64,000 bases of DNA from Hymenobacter sp. BRD67 (lineage in GTDB: Bacteria > Bacteroidota > Bacteroidia > Cytophagales > Hymenobacteraceae): assembly GCF_013256425.1 (NCBI RefSeq), contig NZ_CP053904.1:3906001-3970000 (forward strand), read 5' to 3'. Positions 7,957 to 17,269 of the stretch are shown here, one piece after another. A program made the translations under genes and the position numbers. The notes under the pieces were generated by a model. It saw only the letters and a program-made list of their open reading frames with translations. It was not told where the DNA came from and searched no databases. Position 1 is the stretch's first letter. The number at the start of each line of letters is the position of its first letter.

Positions 7957-9120
7957 CTATTTCAGAATCTCGCGGGAAATAACAATTTTCTGAATCTCGG
8001 AAGTGCCCTCATAAATCTGGGTAATCTTGGCATCGCGGTAAAAGCGCTCCACGTGGTATTCTTTCACAAAGCCATAGCCCCCGTGAATCTGCACGGCTTC
8101 GGCCGAAGCATCCATCGCTACCTTGGAAGCGAAAAGCTTGGCCATTGCCCCGCTTTTGGCGTAGTCGGCGTGGTTGTCTTTATCAGCAGCGGCTTGCAGG
8201 CACAGCAGGCGGGCGGCATCCACGTTGGTGGCCATATCGGCTAGTTTAAACTGAATGGCCTGGTGCTTAGCTATTTCCACGCCAAAGGCTTTGCGCTCTT
8301 TGGCATATTTGAGGCTCAGCTCGAGCGAGCCCGAGGCAATGCCCAGCGCCTGGGCCGCGATGCCGATGCGGCCCCCGGCCAGCACCTGCATCGCAAACTT
8401 AAAGCCGAAGCCATCGTCCCCAATGCGGTTTTCCTTGGGCACTTTCACATCGGTAAACATCAGCGAGCAGGTATCAGAGCCGCGAATACCAAGCTTGTTT
8501 TCCTTAGGCCCGACTACGAAGCCCGGGCTGTCTTTTTCTACAATCAGCACGTTGATACCCCGCGACTTCAACTCCGGGTGCGTCTGAGCAATTACCAGAT
8601 ATACCGAGGCAGTTGAGCCGTTGGTAATCCAGTTTTTGGTGCCATTCAGCAGGTAGTAGTCTCCTTTATCTTCGGCGGTGGTGCGCTGGCTGGTAGCATC
8701 GGAGCCCGCCTCGGGCTCCGAGAGGGCGAAGGCCCCGATTATTTCACCGCTAGCCAGGCGGGTCAGGTACTTTTGCTTCTGCTCCTCGGTACCGTATTGC
8801 TCCAGGCCCCAGCAAACCAGCGAATTATTCACCGACATGATAACCGAGCATGAGGCATCGACCTTGGAAATTTCTTCAATAGCCAGCACGTAGCTAATCG
8901 TATCGAGGCCCGAGCCGCCATACTCGGGGCTTACCATCATGCCCATAAAACCCAGCTCTCCCATGCGCTTAATCTGCGCAGCAGGAAATTTCTGGTGGTC
9001 ATCGCGCTCAATTACGCCCTCCCACAGCTCATTCTGGGCAAAGTCGCGGGCGGCGGCCTGTACAGCCAACTGCTCTTCGGTGAGTTGAAAGGGGGAAGCG
9101 GTGGCCGTCGAAGTTGTCAT
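7957..9120 (-). CDS. short-chain acyl-CoA dehydrogenase
   Basis: A 387-aa FAD enzyme that oxidises acyl-CoA to trans-2-enoyl-CoA in beta-oxidation, passing electrons to ETF. It shows the N-terminal helical domain, the FAD-binding signature ALSEPEAGSDATSQ, WITNGSTASVYLV, the family motif QIHGGYGFVKEYHVERFYRD and the catalytic glutamate in QIYEGTSEIQ. The overall pattern is closest to butyryl/short-chain enzymes. The frame opens at a TTG (9126), but the ATG at 9120 is preferred. A -7 box lies 51 bp upstream. Confidence 0.92.
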   Translation of the reverse strand: MTTSTATASPFQLTEEQLAVQAAARDFAQNELWEGVIERDDHQKFPAAQIKRMGELGFMGMMVSPEYGGSGLDTISYVLAIEEISKVDASCSVIMSVNNSLVCWGLEQYGTEEQKQKYLTRLASGEIIGAFALSEPEAGSDATSQRTTAEDKGDYYLLNGTKNWITNGSTASVYLVIAQTHPELKSRGINVLIVEKDSPGFVVGPKENKLGIRGSDTCSLMFTDVKVPKENRIGDDGFGFKFAMQVLAGGRIGIAAQALGIASGSLELSLKYAKERKAFGVEIAKHQAIQFKLADMATNVDAARLLCLQAAADKDNHADYAKSGAMAKLFASKVAMDASAEAVQIHGGYGFVKEYHVERFYRDAKITQIYEGTSEIQKIVISREILK

Positions 9121-9170
9121 GTCCAAAATGCTAGAGGGTGAGGGTAGGGTGGGAGAGAAGAGTGTGGCTA

Positions 9171-9178
9171 CAAAAATA
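9171..9178 (-). promoter_or_regulatory. -7 box TATTTTTG upstream of the acyl-CoA dehydrogenase
   Basis: On the minus strand this reads TATTTTTG, an exact match to the Bacteroidota -7 consensus TAnnTTTG, 51 bp before the ATG. No clear TTTG -33 box was found at the usual spacing. Confidence 0.5.
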
Positions 9179-9226
9179 CGGCGGTGGTGGCGAAGCGGCG
9201 CGGCAGCAAGCTGCGGTGCCGGGTTC

Positions 9227-9712
9227 TTAACCGGCGAGGCCGCTTATTATCTTTTTTACGATATTGGAAGTGCTGTAGCCCGCTACGAGCGGCACGGTAA
9301 GCACCTGCCCACCTCGCTCCAGTACAAGTTCGTGACCCACAATTCCGGCAACGGCGTAGTCGTCGCCTTTTACCAGAATATCCGGCTGCACCAGCTCAAT
9401 GAGCTGCAGCGGGGTTGATTCGCCAAACAGCACTACGGCATCAACAAAAGCCAGCGCCGCCAGAATACGGGCACGTGAATTCTCGTCCTGCAACGGCCGG
9501 CCGGGCTTTAGCGCGCTTACCGAAGCATCGGTATTGAGCCCAACCACCAGGCGACTGCCGAGGGCGCGGGCTTTTTCGAGGTAGTCGACGTGGCCCAGGT
9601 GCAGCAAATCGAAGCAGCCGTTGGTGAATACAATACGCTCGCCCGCTGCCCGCCAGGCCGCCAAAGTAGTAGGTAGCTCGGTACGAGTCAAAATCTTATC
9701 GGCGGTGGGCAT
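9227..9712 (-). CDS. rfaE2: D-glycero-beta-D-manno-heptose 1-phosphate adenylyltransferase
   Basis: A 161-aa single-domain nucleotidyltransferase, corresponding to the C-terminal half of HldE. It activates heptose-1-phosphate with ATP to ADP-heptose for LPS or glycoprotein synthesis. Motifs: TNGCFDLLHLGHVDYLEKAR holds the phosphate-binding HxGH, VGLNTDASV follows, then VKGDDY and the C-terminal GYSTSNIVKKI that replaces ISSTxIR. The frame extends to 9796, but ATG 9712 gives the normal family length. It lies downstream of the UPF0104-type gene on the same strand. Confidence 0.92.
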   Translation of the reverse strand: MPTADKILTRTELPTTLAAWRAAGERIVFTNGCFDLLHLGHVDYLEKARALGSRLVVGLNTDASVSALKPGRPLQDENSRARILAALAFVDAVVLFGESTPLQLIELVQPDILVKGDDYAVAGIVGHELVLERGGQVLTVPLVAGYSTSNIVKKIISGLAG

Positions 9713-9816
9713 GGGCGTAAGCTGCGTACCAGCTAATAGCGTAAAGAGTAATAAAGTTTCTGCTTTAGCAAGCCGTGGCCAGGCTTCGCTACTCACGGCC
9801 CGGCATGCCTTACGCC

Positions 9817-10862
9817 CTACTCCGTCGTGAGCGGCTCATCAGCCAGGGCTTCGGCTTCGTCTACTACGTTGCCTTTATCGGCCGCCGCTACGGCTACAAA
9901 GCTGAGGCCGCCCATTACCACTACCAGCAGCGTTTGGGCCCCGTGCACAACCAGCGCGTAGGCAATACCGGCTTCCTTGCTGACGCCGTACACCAGCAGA
10001 ATGCCCTGCACCATCACGTGAAATGGCCCAATGCCCCGGCTACGGGCGCAGCCATGCCAAAGGCTCCAAAAGTGAGCACGGCCAAACCAGCTTTCATGCC
10101 CAGGCCATACGTTTCGGGAAAGCAGAAAAACGCCAGGTAGTCGAGTAAATAATAGACGAGCCAGGTAAAAATGGTATGCAGCAGAAAAACGCCTTTATTT
10201 TCCAGCCTGATAACGCTGAACGCACCCGCCAGCAGCCCTTTTATAAACAGCATGGCCTTGTTGAAAAGCGCGTGCTGGCGCAGGCGCTCGAGGTTGCGCA
10301 CCAGCGTGTAGGCAGCTACAGCCAGCAGTACCAGTGCCACCAGCGCCGCCAACAAGAGTGGTGTACGGTTGCGGGCCAGGGTATCGTACTGGCCGCCAAA
10401 CAGCTTGTCGGTAACGAAGGCCCAGAAGGTGTTAAAATCGAGCAGCAATGTGGCTCCCAGCAGCCCCAGCAGCACCAGCACATCAATTACGCGCTCGGTT
10501 ACCACGGTGCCTAGCGCTACCTGTACCGGCACACCGGCAGTGCGCCGCAGCACCGAGCAGCGAATGACCTCGCCTGCCCTGGGCAACACGAGATTGGCAA
10601 GGTAGCCGACCATCATAGCGTGGTAGATACGCCAGAACGGAGCCGGAGTACCCGAGGCCGAAAGCTGCATCTGCCAGCGGTAAGCCCGGCTGAAATAGCC
10701 GAGCACAGAAAGCACGAGCGTGAGACCCAGCCAGAAATAATTAGCCGTCCGAATATAGTGGCCGATGCGCGACAAATCCTGCCCGCGCACTGCATACCAC
10801 ATCAGGGCACCGGAAATGCTCAGTAGCAGCGCGTATTTTAGAAAGGTGAGCAGGTGCTTCAT
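9817..10862 (-). CDS. lysylphosphatidylglycerol synthase TM-region family (UPF0104) protein (frameshifted)
   Basis: About 348 aa with seven or eight membrane helices. Family marks are SRAYRWQMQL, YHAMMVGYLANLVLPRAGEVIRC and VVTERVIDVLVLLGL. The family resembles the flippase half of MprF and may move lipids across the inner membrane. The frame breaks at the C run 10034-10037: one more C (G on the coding strand) changes VAGALGHFT-stop into VAGGIGPFHVMVQGILL and continues to 9817. This position is the conserved GGIG-H motif, so the intact version is surely ancestral. It sits 53 bp downstream of panD. Confidence 0.85.
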
Positions 10863-10915
10863 AGATAATGGGTAGTGGGTAATGAGGAATGAGTGCGGCT
10901 ATAACCTGTCATTCA

Positions 10916-11263
10916 TTACCCAATTCGGTTATGATGGTCGGGGAAAATGACCGTAGGCTGGTGGGCCCGGGCCTCCTGAAAATCGACCAGGCCGTAGGAG
11001 ATGATAATGACGATATCGCCTACGGCGGCCTTGCGGGCTGCCGGGCCATTAAGGCAAATCATGCCCGTGCCGCGCTCGCCTCTGATGGTATAAGTTTCGA
11101 GCCGCTCGCCGTTGTTTACGTTCACGACCGTTACCTTTTCATTTTCGACCATATTGGCTGCGTCGAGCAGGTCTTCGTCGATGGTGATGCTACCCACATA
11201 ATGCAGCTCGGCCTGCGTAACCTTCACCCGGTGAATCTTGGATTTGAGAACTTCGATATGCAT
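10916..11263 (-). CDS. panD: aspartate 1-decarboxylase
   Basis: A 115-aa pyruvoyl enzyme that makes beta-alanine from aspartate for pantothenate and CoA. It starts MHIEVLKSKIHRVKVTQAEL and has the self-processing site YVGSITID (cleavage between Gly24 and Ser25, the Ser becoming the pyruvoyl group). The conserved NNGERLETYTIRGERGTGMICLNG segment follows. The ATG at 11263 is the universal family start although the frame is open further. Co-directional with the UPF0104-type gene; that pairing is common in Bacteroidota. Confidence 0.95.
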   Translation of the reverse strand: MHIEVLKSKIHRVKVTQAELHYVGSITIDEDLLDAANMVENEKVTVVNVNNGERLETYTIRGERGTGMICLNGPAARKAAVGDIVIIISYGLVDFQEARAHQPTVIFPDHHNRIG

Positions 11264-11372
11264 ACCTAAGAGATAGAAAAGCCCGCAAAGATAATCTGCG
11301 GCCCGCCGGGCGGGGCCAAGCGCGGGGTAGGTTGTACTTTCCGGCCCCAATCTGCTTATTGCCTGTTTTGAG

Positions 11373-12191
11373 ATGAAAACCCAACTTGCCCGCCGCTGCT
11401 GGCCGCTTCTGCTGGCTGCCGGACTCCTACTATCGCTGGCTGCTTCGGCCCAGACGCCTCTGGGCCAGCCTTCGCTCGACGAGGCCAAGGTGCAAATCTG
11501 GTGTGCCACGGCCCGCTACGTATATGCCGACGCGGGCCGCCCGCAGCTTCAGCGCTCGCTCCGCTGCGAAGGGGGCAACCTCCAGGCGCTGGCTGCCAGC
11601 CTGCGGCCCGACAGCCTGCGCATTTACTCAGTGCTATACGCGCCCATCGAGGCGAAAGGCAGGATTTACAAAGGCTTAAAGGATAATCCGGCGCGGCTGA
11701 CGGCGCTGGTTAAGGCGATTATCGGCAAGCTGAAAGCATCACCGGCCCGGCAGCGCGACCCGGCCCGCCTGGAAGGCTTGCAAACGCTGGAAAAAAAATT
11801 AACCGACTACGTGCAAACCGGCTTGCCTCCGACCGACCCCGCGCCGGCTCCCCAGGCCGCCGCAGACGCTGGCAGTGGCGCCGGCCCGGCCGAAGCAGCC
11901 GAAGCCAGCGCCACGGGCCCGGCTCCGTCGTCCCGGGCGCCCGCAGCAGCAGCCGAGCCGCTGCTCGACCGGTTCTTTGCCCCTCTGGCACTGATTCTCA
12001 GTATCCTGAGCCTGGTGCTGTACGGCATGTTACGCCTGAGCCTGAATCGTACGCTGCGCGAATTGCGCCGCCCGGCCAGCAGCCCCGGCCAGGAGCTGAC
12101 CGCCGCTCAGCGTCAGCAGGTAGAGGAGGTAGTGGCCCGGCGCGTGGCCGAAGCATTGCGGGCGGCCCCGGCTGGCCCGCCGGCCGAGTAA
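11373..12191 (+). CDS. secreted/membrane-anchored hypothetical protein
   Basis: A 272-aa protein with a signal peptide (RRCWPLLLAAGLLLSLAASAQ), a globular domain of about 130 residues (QIWCATARYVYADAG, LRIYSVLYAPIEAKGRIYKG), a Pro/Ala/Gly-rich linker (about 150-200), one membrane helix (FFAPLALILSILSLVLYGML) and a charged cytoplasmic tail. No family was recognised. It is transcribed away from panD with about 110 bp between. Confidence 0.7.
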   Translation: MKTQLARRCWPLLLAAGLLLSLAASAQTPLGQPSLDEAKVQIWCATARYVYADAGRPQLQRSLRCEGGNLQALAASLRPDSLRIYSVLYAPIEAKGRIYKGLKDNPARLTALVKAIIGKLKASPARQRDPARLEGLQTLEKKLTDYVQTGLPPTDPAPAPQAAADAGSGAGPAEAAEASATGPAPSSRAPAAAAEPLLDRFFAPLALILSILSLVLYGMLRLSLNRTLRELRRPASSPGQELTAAQRQQVEEVVARRVAEALRAAPAGPPAE

Positions 12192-12195
12192 TAAC

Positions 12196-12212
12196 TAACT
12201 GCTGTTACGCAG
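12196..12212. repeat. 17-bp repeat, copy 1 (upstream of Kir gene)
   Basis: TAACTGCTGTTACGCAG; a near-identical copy (TAACTACTGTTACGCAG) lies at 13291-13307 just after the potassium-channel gene, and a partial inverted copy at 13373-13382. Confidence 0.6.
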
Positions 12213-12222
12213 CAGTGAGGTT

Positions 12223-12291
12223 CATGACCCGGTGGGAACACCGGGTGTGGCTAGAACAAGCGGGTTAAATAAGCGGTCTGACCGGGTCATG
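12223..12291. repeat. inverted repeat upstream of the Kir gene
   Basis: Perfect 11-bp arms CATGACCCGGT (12223-12233) and ACCGGGTCATG (12281-12291) enclose 47 bp that contain further CCGGG matches. It lies 57 bp before the channel start and could fold in the leader RNA. Confidence 0.5.
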
Positions 12292-12347
12292 TGCCGCCGA
12301 CTACGTAACACAGGGCCATTGCTCCCATCACTCAACTTACTCGATTT

Positions 12348-13289
12348 ATGGCTCGCACTTTTTCCCCTTTACCTACCCAGGACCCTGGATTGGGCGAAAA
12401 ATTTACCGCTCGTACCCAACGCTTTGTCAACCGCGATGGCACGTTCAATGTGCGGCGAATGGGACCAACCTGGGTTCGGGGCGACTGGTATCACTATTGG
12501 GTTTCGCTGTCGTGGGCGCGGTTTGGCGCGGCTGTGCTGGGCTATTTTACGGTTATCAATGCCTTGTTTGCGCTCGGTTACCTAGGCATCGGCTACCAGG
12601 CGGGCCTGCTGGGCGCGCCGCTGGTAAGCGCCTGGTGGGAGCGGTTTCTGGATGCGTTTTTCTTTTCAGTCCAAACGTTTACTTCCGTTGGCTACGGCGT
12701 GATTTCGCCCAAAGGCATTGCCTCGGGCTTTTTATCGTCGTTTGAAGCCCTGGCTGGGGTGCTCACCTTTGCCGTGATTACGGGCCTGGTGTATGCCCGC
12801 TTTTCCCGGCCCACGGCCCGTATTCTATTTTGCGAAGCGGCCATTATCACCCCACCCGACGAAAAAACCGGCTTGCGCCGCTTTATGGTGCGCATTGCCA
12901 ACGAGCGCACCAATACCATCATCGATATAAGCGCCCGCCTCCTGCTGTCGGTGATGCTGCCCGATTTTACCCGCCGCTACTATCTGCTGGACCTGGAGCG
13001 TGCCACCATCATGTTTTTGCCCCTCAACTGGACGCTGGTCCACGACATCACCCCCGAGTCGCCGCTCTACGAGTTGACGCTGGACGATTTGGCCCAGCAA
13101 AACGCCGAAATTGTGGTCATGCTGCGCGGCTTCGACGATACCTTCGCCCAGGATATCAACACCCGTTGCTCGTACACCCACGCCGAGGTGCGCTGGCACC
13201 ACCGCTTTGTGCGGCCCTACCGCACCACTGAAGCTGGCGAAAACCTGCTCGATTTATCCCTGCTTTCGGCCACAGAAGCCGGGGAATAA
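12348..13289 (+). CDS. inward-rectifier (Kir-type) potassium channel
   Basis: A 313-aa KirBac-like channel. An N-terminal slide helix region (GDWYHYWVSLSWARF) precedes TM1 (about residues 58-80), a pore helix and the K+ selectivity filter TSVGYG (residues 114-119, in SVQTFTSVGYGVISP), and TM2 (AGVLTFAVITGLVYARFSRP). A C-terminal cytoplasmic beta domain of about 160 residues follows (LRRFMVRIANERTNTIID, WTLVHDITPESPLYEL, EIVVMLRGFDDTFAQ). The channel passes K+ across the inner membrane. Direct repeats flank the gene on both sides. Confidence 0.93.
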   Translation: MARTFSPLPTQDPGLGEKFTARTQRFVNRDGTFNVRRMGPTWVRGDWYHYWVSLSWARFGAAVLGYFTVINALFALGYLGIGYQAGLLGAPLVSAWWERFLDAFFFSVQTFTSVGYGVISPKGIASGFLSSFEALAGVLTFAVITGLVYARFSRPTARILFCEAAIITPPDEKTGLRRFMVRIANERTNTIIDISARLLLSVMLPDFTRRYYLLDLERATIMFLPLNWTLVHDITPESPLYELTLDDLAQQNAEIVVMLRGFDDTFAQDINTRCSYTHAEVRWHHRFVRPYRTTEAGENLLDLSLLSATEAGE

Positions 13290-13290
13290 G

Positions 13291-13307
13291 TAACTACTGT
13301 TACGCAG
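13291..13307. repeat. 17-bp repeat, copy 2 (downstream of Kir gene)
   Basis: TAACTACTGTTACGCAG, one mismatch from the copy at 12196-12212. It begins two bases after the channel's stop codon. Confidence 0.6.
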
Positions 13308-13330
13308 TGCCTATGCGAAAGTGTCGCCAG

Positions 13331-13366
13331 GGCAGTAGTGCGAACTTGGTAGTTCGCGTTACTGCC
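13331..13366. repeat. REP-like palindrome
   Basis: GCAGTAGTGCGAACT-TGGT-AGTTCGCGTTACTGC (13332-13365), a 15-bp stem with two non-pairing positions and a 4-nt loop. It has the same architecture and nearly the same bases as the palindrome at 36559-36592. It lies between the Kir gene and a small lipoprotein gene. Confidence 0.8.
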
Positions 13367-13472
13367 ACTGCCTAACAGCAGTAAGTATTATCATGCAGCG
13401 TCAGGATTCACAGGCGCTGCGTAAGGTCAGTAATTAAAACCAGCCGGCCGGGTGCCGTATTTCTTAAGCAGC

Positions 13473-13658
13473 ATGCGTACTTCTATCCTTCGAATCAGCC
13501 TGTTGGGCGGCCTGTTGCTGCCGGGCTGTCGCCTGGTCGGGCCGCAGCAGGCTGGGCGTAAGGAGGCAGTGCGTGCCAATATCATTTCCAATAAGCGCAT
13601 CCTGACCGAGTCGCCGACGCTGGAGCATCCGGTGCCTAAGCCGCCCCCCGGCCCTTAA
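13473..13658 (+). CDS. small lipoprotein
   Basis: A 61-aa protein with a lipoprotein signal: ISLLGGLLLPGC ends in the Cys that would be lipidated (about residue 19). The short mature part is polar and proline-rich and has no recognised domain. The ATG at 13473 places the lipobox at the usual distance; an earlier in-frame ATG at 13452 is less likely. Tiny lipoproteins like this are common in the window. Confidence 0.55.
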   Translation: MRTSILRISLLGGLLLPGCRLVGPQQAGRKEAVRANIISNKRILTESPTLEHPVPKPPPGP

Positions 13659-13737
13659 CTTCTTTATCCTAATGAGTTGTCTTTATTGTCTTTAATGTAC
13701 TGACAACTAATAGCTAACCTTTTGCTGCTTCTCCGCC

Positions 13738-15791
13738 TTGACCTACCCTGCCACCCGCCGCGACCCGCATACCGATTCTTACTTTGGTACCCTGGTGCCC
13801 GACCCGTACCAGTGGCTCGAAGATGCCGATTCGCCCGAGACGACGGCCTGGGTTCGGGCCCAAAACGAGGTGACGTTCGCCTACCTCAACCAGATTCCCT
13901 TCCGGGATAGTTTGCGCGAGCGCCTTACCCAACTCTGGAACTACGAGCGCTACAGCGTGCCGAGCCAGGAGGGTGAGCTGTTGATTTTCAGCAAGAACGA
14001 TGGTCTGCAAAACCAGGCCGTGGTGTACGCCGTGCCCGTGGGGGCTCCGCTCGACGCGGCTACCGTGCTGCTCGACCCGAACCGGTTTTCGGAAGAGGGT
14101 ACCACGGCGCTTATGGGCCTGCATTTCAGCCCCGACCATCGCTACCTGGCATATACTACCAGCGGTGGCGGCTCCGACTGGCAGCAAATCAGGCTGCTCG
14201 ACATGGCCAGCCGCCAACCCCTGCCCGAGGTGCTCGACTGGGTAAAGGTGTCGGGCGTGGCCTGGGCCGGCTCGGGCTTTTATTACAGCGCTTACGACGC
14301 GCCCCAAGCCGGGGAGGCGGCGCTGGCCGGCAAAAATGAGTACCACCGGGTGTATTATCACCGCCTGGGTACGGGCAGGCCGACGATCAGCTAATATATG
14401 AAAACAAGGATATGCCGCTCGGCTTCCGCATTGCCGAGGTGACGGAAGATGAGTGCTGGCTGTGCCTGAGCCTTACTGATGGCCTCTCGGCTGGCAACCG
14501 CCTGCTGGTGCGCGACCTGCACGCCCCCGACCAAGCCGGCACCTGGACCGTGGTGCAGGCAAGCTACGAGTTTGATACAAGCGTGATTGGTAGCCTGGGC
14601 GATGAGCTGCTGGTGTACACCAACGACCACGCGCCTAACTACCGGGTGGTGCGCCTCGACCCCCGCCGGCCTACCGAGTGGCACGACGTGATTGCCGAAG
14701 CGCCCGAAAAGCTCGAGACTATCAGCCTCGCCGCCGGCTGCCTGCTGGCTACTTACTTGCACGATGCCAGCTCGCAGGTGAAAGTATACTCGGAGAGCGG
14801 GGAATTCCGGCACGTGGTGTCACTGCCGGCGATTGGCACGGCGGCGGGCTTTGGCGGGCGGCGTACCGACAAGGTGCTGTACTACGCTTTCACGTCGTTT
14901 ACCTACCCTACTACCATCTATCGCTACGACCCGGCTGCCAACGTGAGCACGGTGTTTAAGGCTCCTCAGGTAGACGTGCAGCCGGCTGATTACGAAACAA
15001 CGCAGGTTTTTTACGAAAGCAAGGACGGGACCAGAATCCCGATGTTTATTACCCACAAAAAAGGCCTGGCGCTGAATAGACAAAATCCCACGTATCTCTA
15101 TGCCTACGGCGGCTTTAACGTGTCGCTTACGCCGGGTTTCTCGGTGGCGCGGCTGCTGTGGCTGGAGCGCGGCGGCGTGCTGGCTATTCCCAGCCTGCGC
15201 GGCGGCGGCGAGTACGGCGAAGCCTGGCACCAGGCCGGCATGACGCCCTACAAGCAAAACGTGTTCGACGACTTTATTGCGGCTGCCGACTACCTGAAAA
15301 GCGCCGGCTACACCTGCTCCCAAAAGCTGGCCATCGCGGGTGGCTCCAACGGGGGCCTGCTCGTAGGAGCCATCATGACCCAGCAGCCCACCCTGTGCCG
15401 CGTGGCCCTGCCCGCCGTGGGCGTTATGGATATGCTCAAGTACCAGAAGTTTACCATCGGCTGGAACTGGGCTCCCGAGTATGGCACCTCCGACGACGAG
15501 GCGCAGTTTCATAACCTGCTCAGCTACTCGCCCCTGCACAACTTAAAGCCCGGCACGGCTTACCCGGCTACGCTCATTACCACCGCCGACCACGACGACC
15601 GCGTGGTGCCAGCGCATTCGTTTAAGTTTGCCGCCGAGCTGCAGGCCTGTCAGGCGGGCCCAAGCCCCACGCTCATTCGCATCGACGTCAATGCCGGCCA
15701 CGGCGCGGGCAAAAGCACCCAGCTCCAGATAGCCGAATGGGCCGACGTATGGAGCTTCACGCTGTTTGAGCTGAGCAATGAAAACAGGTAA
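13738..15791 (+). CDS. prolyl oligopeptidase family serine peptidase (frameshifted)
   Basis: About 684 aa after repair, the normal prolyl endopeptidase size. The N-terminus has DPYQWLEDADSPET, then a beta-propeller, then the alpha/beta-hydrolase domain with catalytic Ser in AIAGGSNGGLLVGA, Asp in TADHDDRVVP and His in NAGHGAGKST. It cleaves short proline-containing peptides. Near 14376 a C is missing: with it, LGTGQADDQLIYENKDMPLGF reads through; as given the frame stops at 14394. An in-frame TAG at 13711 and no ATG leave the TTG at 13738 as the start. Confidence 0.9.
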
Positions 15792-15826
15792 AGTCGTTCG
15801 AGTGTGAGAACGACATTACCGGTTAG

Positions 15827-16129
15827 TTATTCCACCACTTCCAGCACGGTGCGGAATGAGTGGTACTTACCAGCAAACTTATCGTCCATTTCCTGGCGCA
15901 GAGCGGGCGCAAAATGCAGCTGATACGCCTCTAGCTGCTCAAGACTGATGCTGAAATACTGGGCGGCGTAGGTTACACCGTCATCTTCTTCGTTGAGCAA
16001 GCGCAGCAGCTGGCTACGAATAAAGCAGCCGGTGCCCACTACTTCGGCCATGTGGTGGTCGCGCATGTAGGCCACCCACGCTTCGGCAATACTGGGCTCC
16101 AGGCTGGTGGTAACGTTGTAGAGAATCAT
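15827..16129 (-). CDS. DUF4286 family protein
   Basis: A 100-aa protein starting MILYNVTTSLEPSIAEAWVAYM, with HMAEVVGTGCF and TYAAQYFSISLEQLEAYQ. It matches the small ferredoxin-like (alpha/beta) DUF4286 proteins of Bacteroidota, which have no known function. It is convergent with the peptidase gene; a weak 7-bp hairpin lies in the 35-bp gap. Confidence 0.85.
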   Translation of the reverse strand: MILYNVTTSLEPSIAEAWVAYMRDHHMAEVVGTGCFIRSQLLRLLNEEDDGVTYAAQYFSISLEQLEAYQLHFAPALRQEMDDKFAGKYHSFRTVLEVVE

Positions 16130-16223
16130 ACTTTTTACTGCTAATTGAATAGGTAATTGCGGAGCGAGTTGGCCTAAAGCGCCGTTAGGCCTGGTGTAGC
16201 CCCAAGCTCACTGCTGCCGGGTA

Positions 16224-16664
16224 TCAGACCCGCATAGTATCGAGCTGGAAGTCATCAATACGGGCCAGAATATCCTTGGACGTGAGCTTTTCGCGGGCGG
16301 CAGCCTGAGCCAGCGCGGGCAGCTCCTGGTCGCCGGCGAGGCGCAAAGTTAGGATTTGCTTTAGTGAAAGGTCTTTTTCGAGCGCCGCAAAACGCTGCCC
16401 GCTCAGCTCAAAGTAGCGCTGGCGCACTTCGAGGCGGGCCAGCCGGTCTTGCAGCGTGAGCGCGTAGTGCTGGCGAAGCATCACGAGCGTAACAAAAAAT
16501 AGTAGCGTAACGGCTGCCAGCGAAAACCACAGACGGGAGAGCTCAGAATCGTCACCGGCCAGGTTTGCATAGCGGCGAATGGTATAGATAACCATCAGCA
16601 GGGTAAGCGGCAGCAGAATAAAGTGGTGCAGCGGGTAGTAGCGGGCAGGGTTTTTGGCAGCCAT
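16224..16664 (-). CDS. DUF6526-like membrane protein
   Basis: A 146-aa protein with two membrane helices (HHFILLPLTLLMVIYTIRR and LWFSLAAVTLLFFVTLVML) and a helical cytoplasmic C-terminal half that contains DRLARLEVRQRYFELSG and LTSKDILARIDDFQLDTMRV. This pattern fits the DUF6526 family of Bacteroidota and some Firmicutes; function unknown. The start at 16664 is the only ATG that keeps the first helix. Confidence 0.75.
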   Translation of the reverse strand: MAAKNPARYYPLHHFILLPLTLLMVIYTIRRYANLAGDDSELSRLWFSLAAVTLLFFVTLVMLRQHYALTLQDRLARLEVRQRYFELSGQRFAALEKDLSLKQILTLRLAGDQELPALAQAAAREKLTSKDILARIDDFQLDTMRV

Positions 16665-16710
16665 GTGGCGGGTAGGAGAAGGGCAAAAACAAGGATACGG
16701 GCAAAATAAG

Positions 16711-16738
16711 AAAAGCTCTGGCCGCAGCCAGAGCTTTT
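16711..16738 (-). terminator. intrinsic terminator
   Basis: Perfect 12-bp stem AAAAGCTCTGGC / GCCAGAGCTTTT with loop CGCA. On the minus strand a T-run follows; it ends the gene at 16788-17156. Confidence 0.85.
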
Positions 16739-16787
16739 TCTGAGATAAGCAGCAGTGGACTGCCGCAAAAGGCTGTCGCTGTTAGGA

Positions 16788-17156
16788 TTAATGGCCGGCT
16801 TTTTCAGCTTTCTTTTCCATTTTCAGCTGCGCTTTGGCCTGCTTTTCCTGCTCGTGGGCCACCTTGGCATCCTGACGCTGCATCTTGAGCTGCTCATTTT
16901 GCTGCTTGGCCTGCTGGCGCTGCTCCCGCATCTGGTGCTTTAGGTCGCGGGTCTGGCTTTCCTGCTGCTTGAGCTGGCGGCGGCTGTCGGTTACCGACTG
17001 GTCGGCCATTTTGCGCTGGCTACGCTGCTGGTCGTAAGTGCTTTGGGCATTTTGCGGAACCGGGGCGGTCTGGTCGGGCGTGGTCGTTTGGGCATGGCCG
17101 GCGAGTGCAGTAAAGACGCTAAAAGCGAAGGCGGCGCCTAATATGGTATTTTTCAT
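16788..17156 (-). CDS. secreted Gln/Lys-rich coiled-coil protein
   Basis: A 122-aa protein with a signal peptide cut after AGHAQ (about residue 23), then a very polar helix rich in Q, K, R and E (QMREQRQQAKQQNEQLKMQR), predicted as a coiled coil. No family was recognised; such proteins are probably periplasmic and structural or stress related. A terminator follows closely, suggesting a single-gene unit. Confidence 0.7.
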   Translation of the reverse strand: MKNTILGAAFAFSVFTALAGHAQTTTPDQTAPVPQNAQSTYDQQRSQRKMADQSVTDSRRQLKQQESQTRDLKHQMREQRQQAKQQNEQLKMQRQDAKVAHEQEKQAKAQLKMEKKAEKAGH

Positions 17157-17269
17157 ATAAAAGATAGCCAGCTGAAGCGGCTAGCCCTTCAACGCGCCGC
17201 CGGAGTTATGGTTCAGGTTCTCAGCGAGCCGCGGCCCTGAAGCGTTGGCGCGGCAAGGAGCCCCCGGTG

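Noticed and set aside
15793..15814. Hairpin after the prolyl oligopeptidase gene
   Set aside because: Only a 7-bp stem without a T-run, too weak to list as a terminator.
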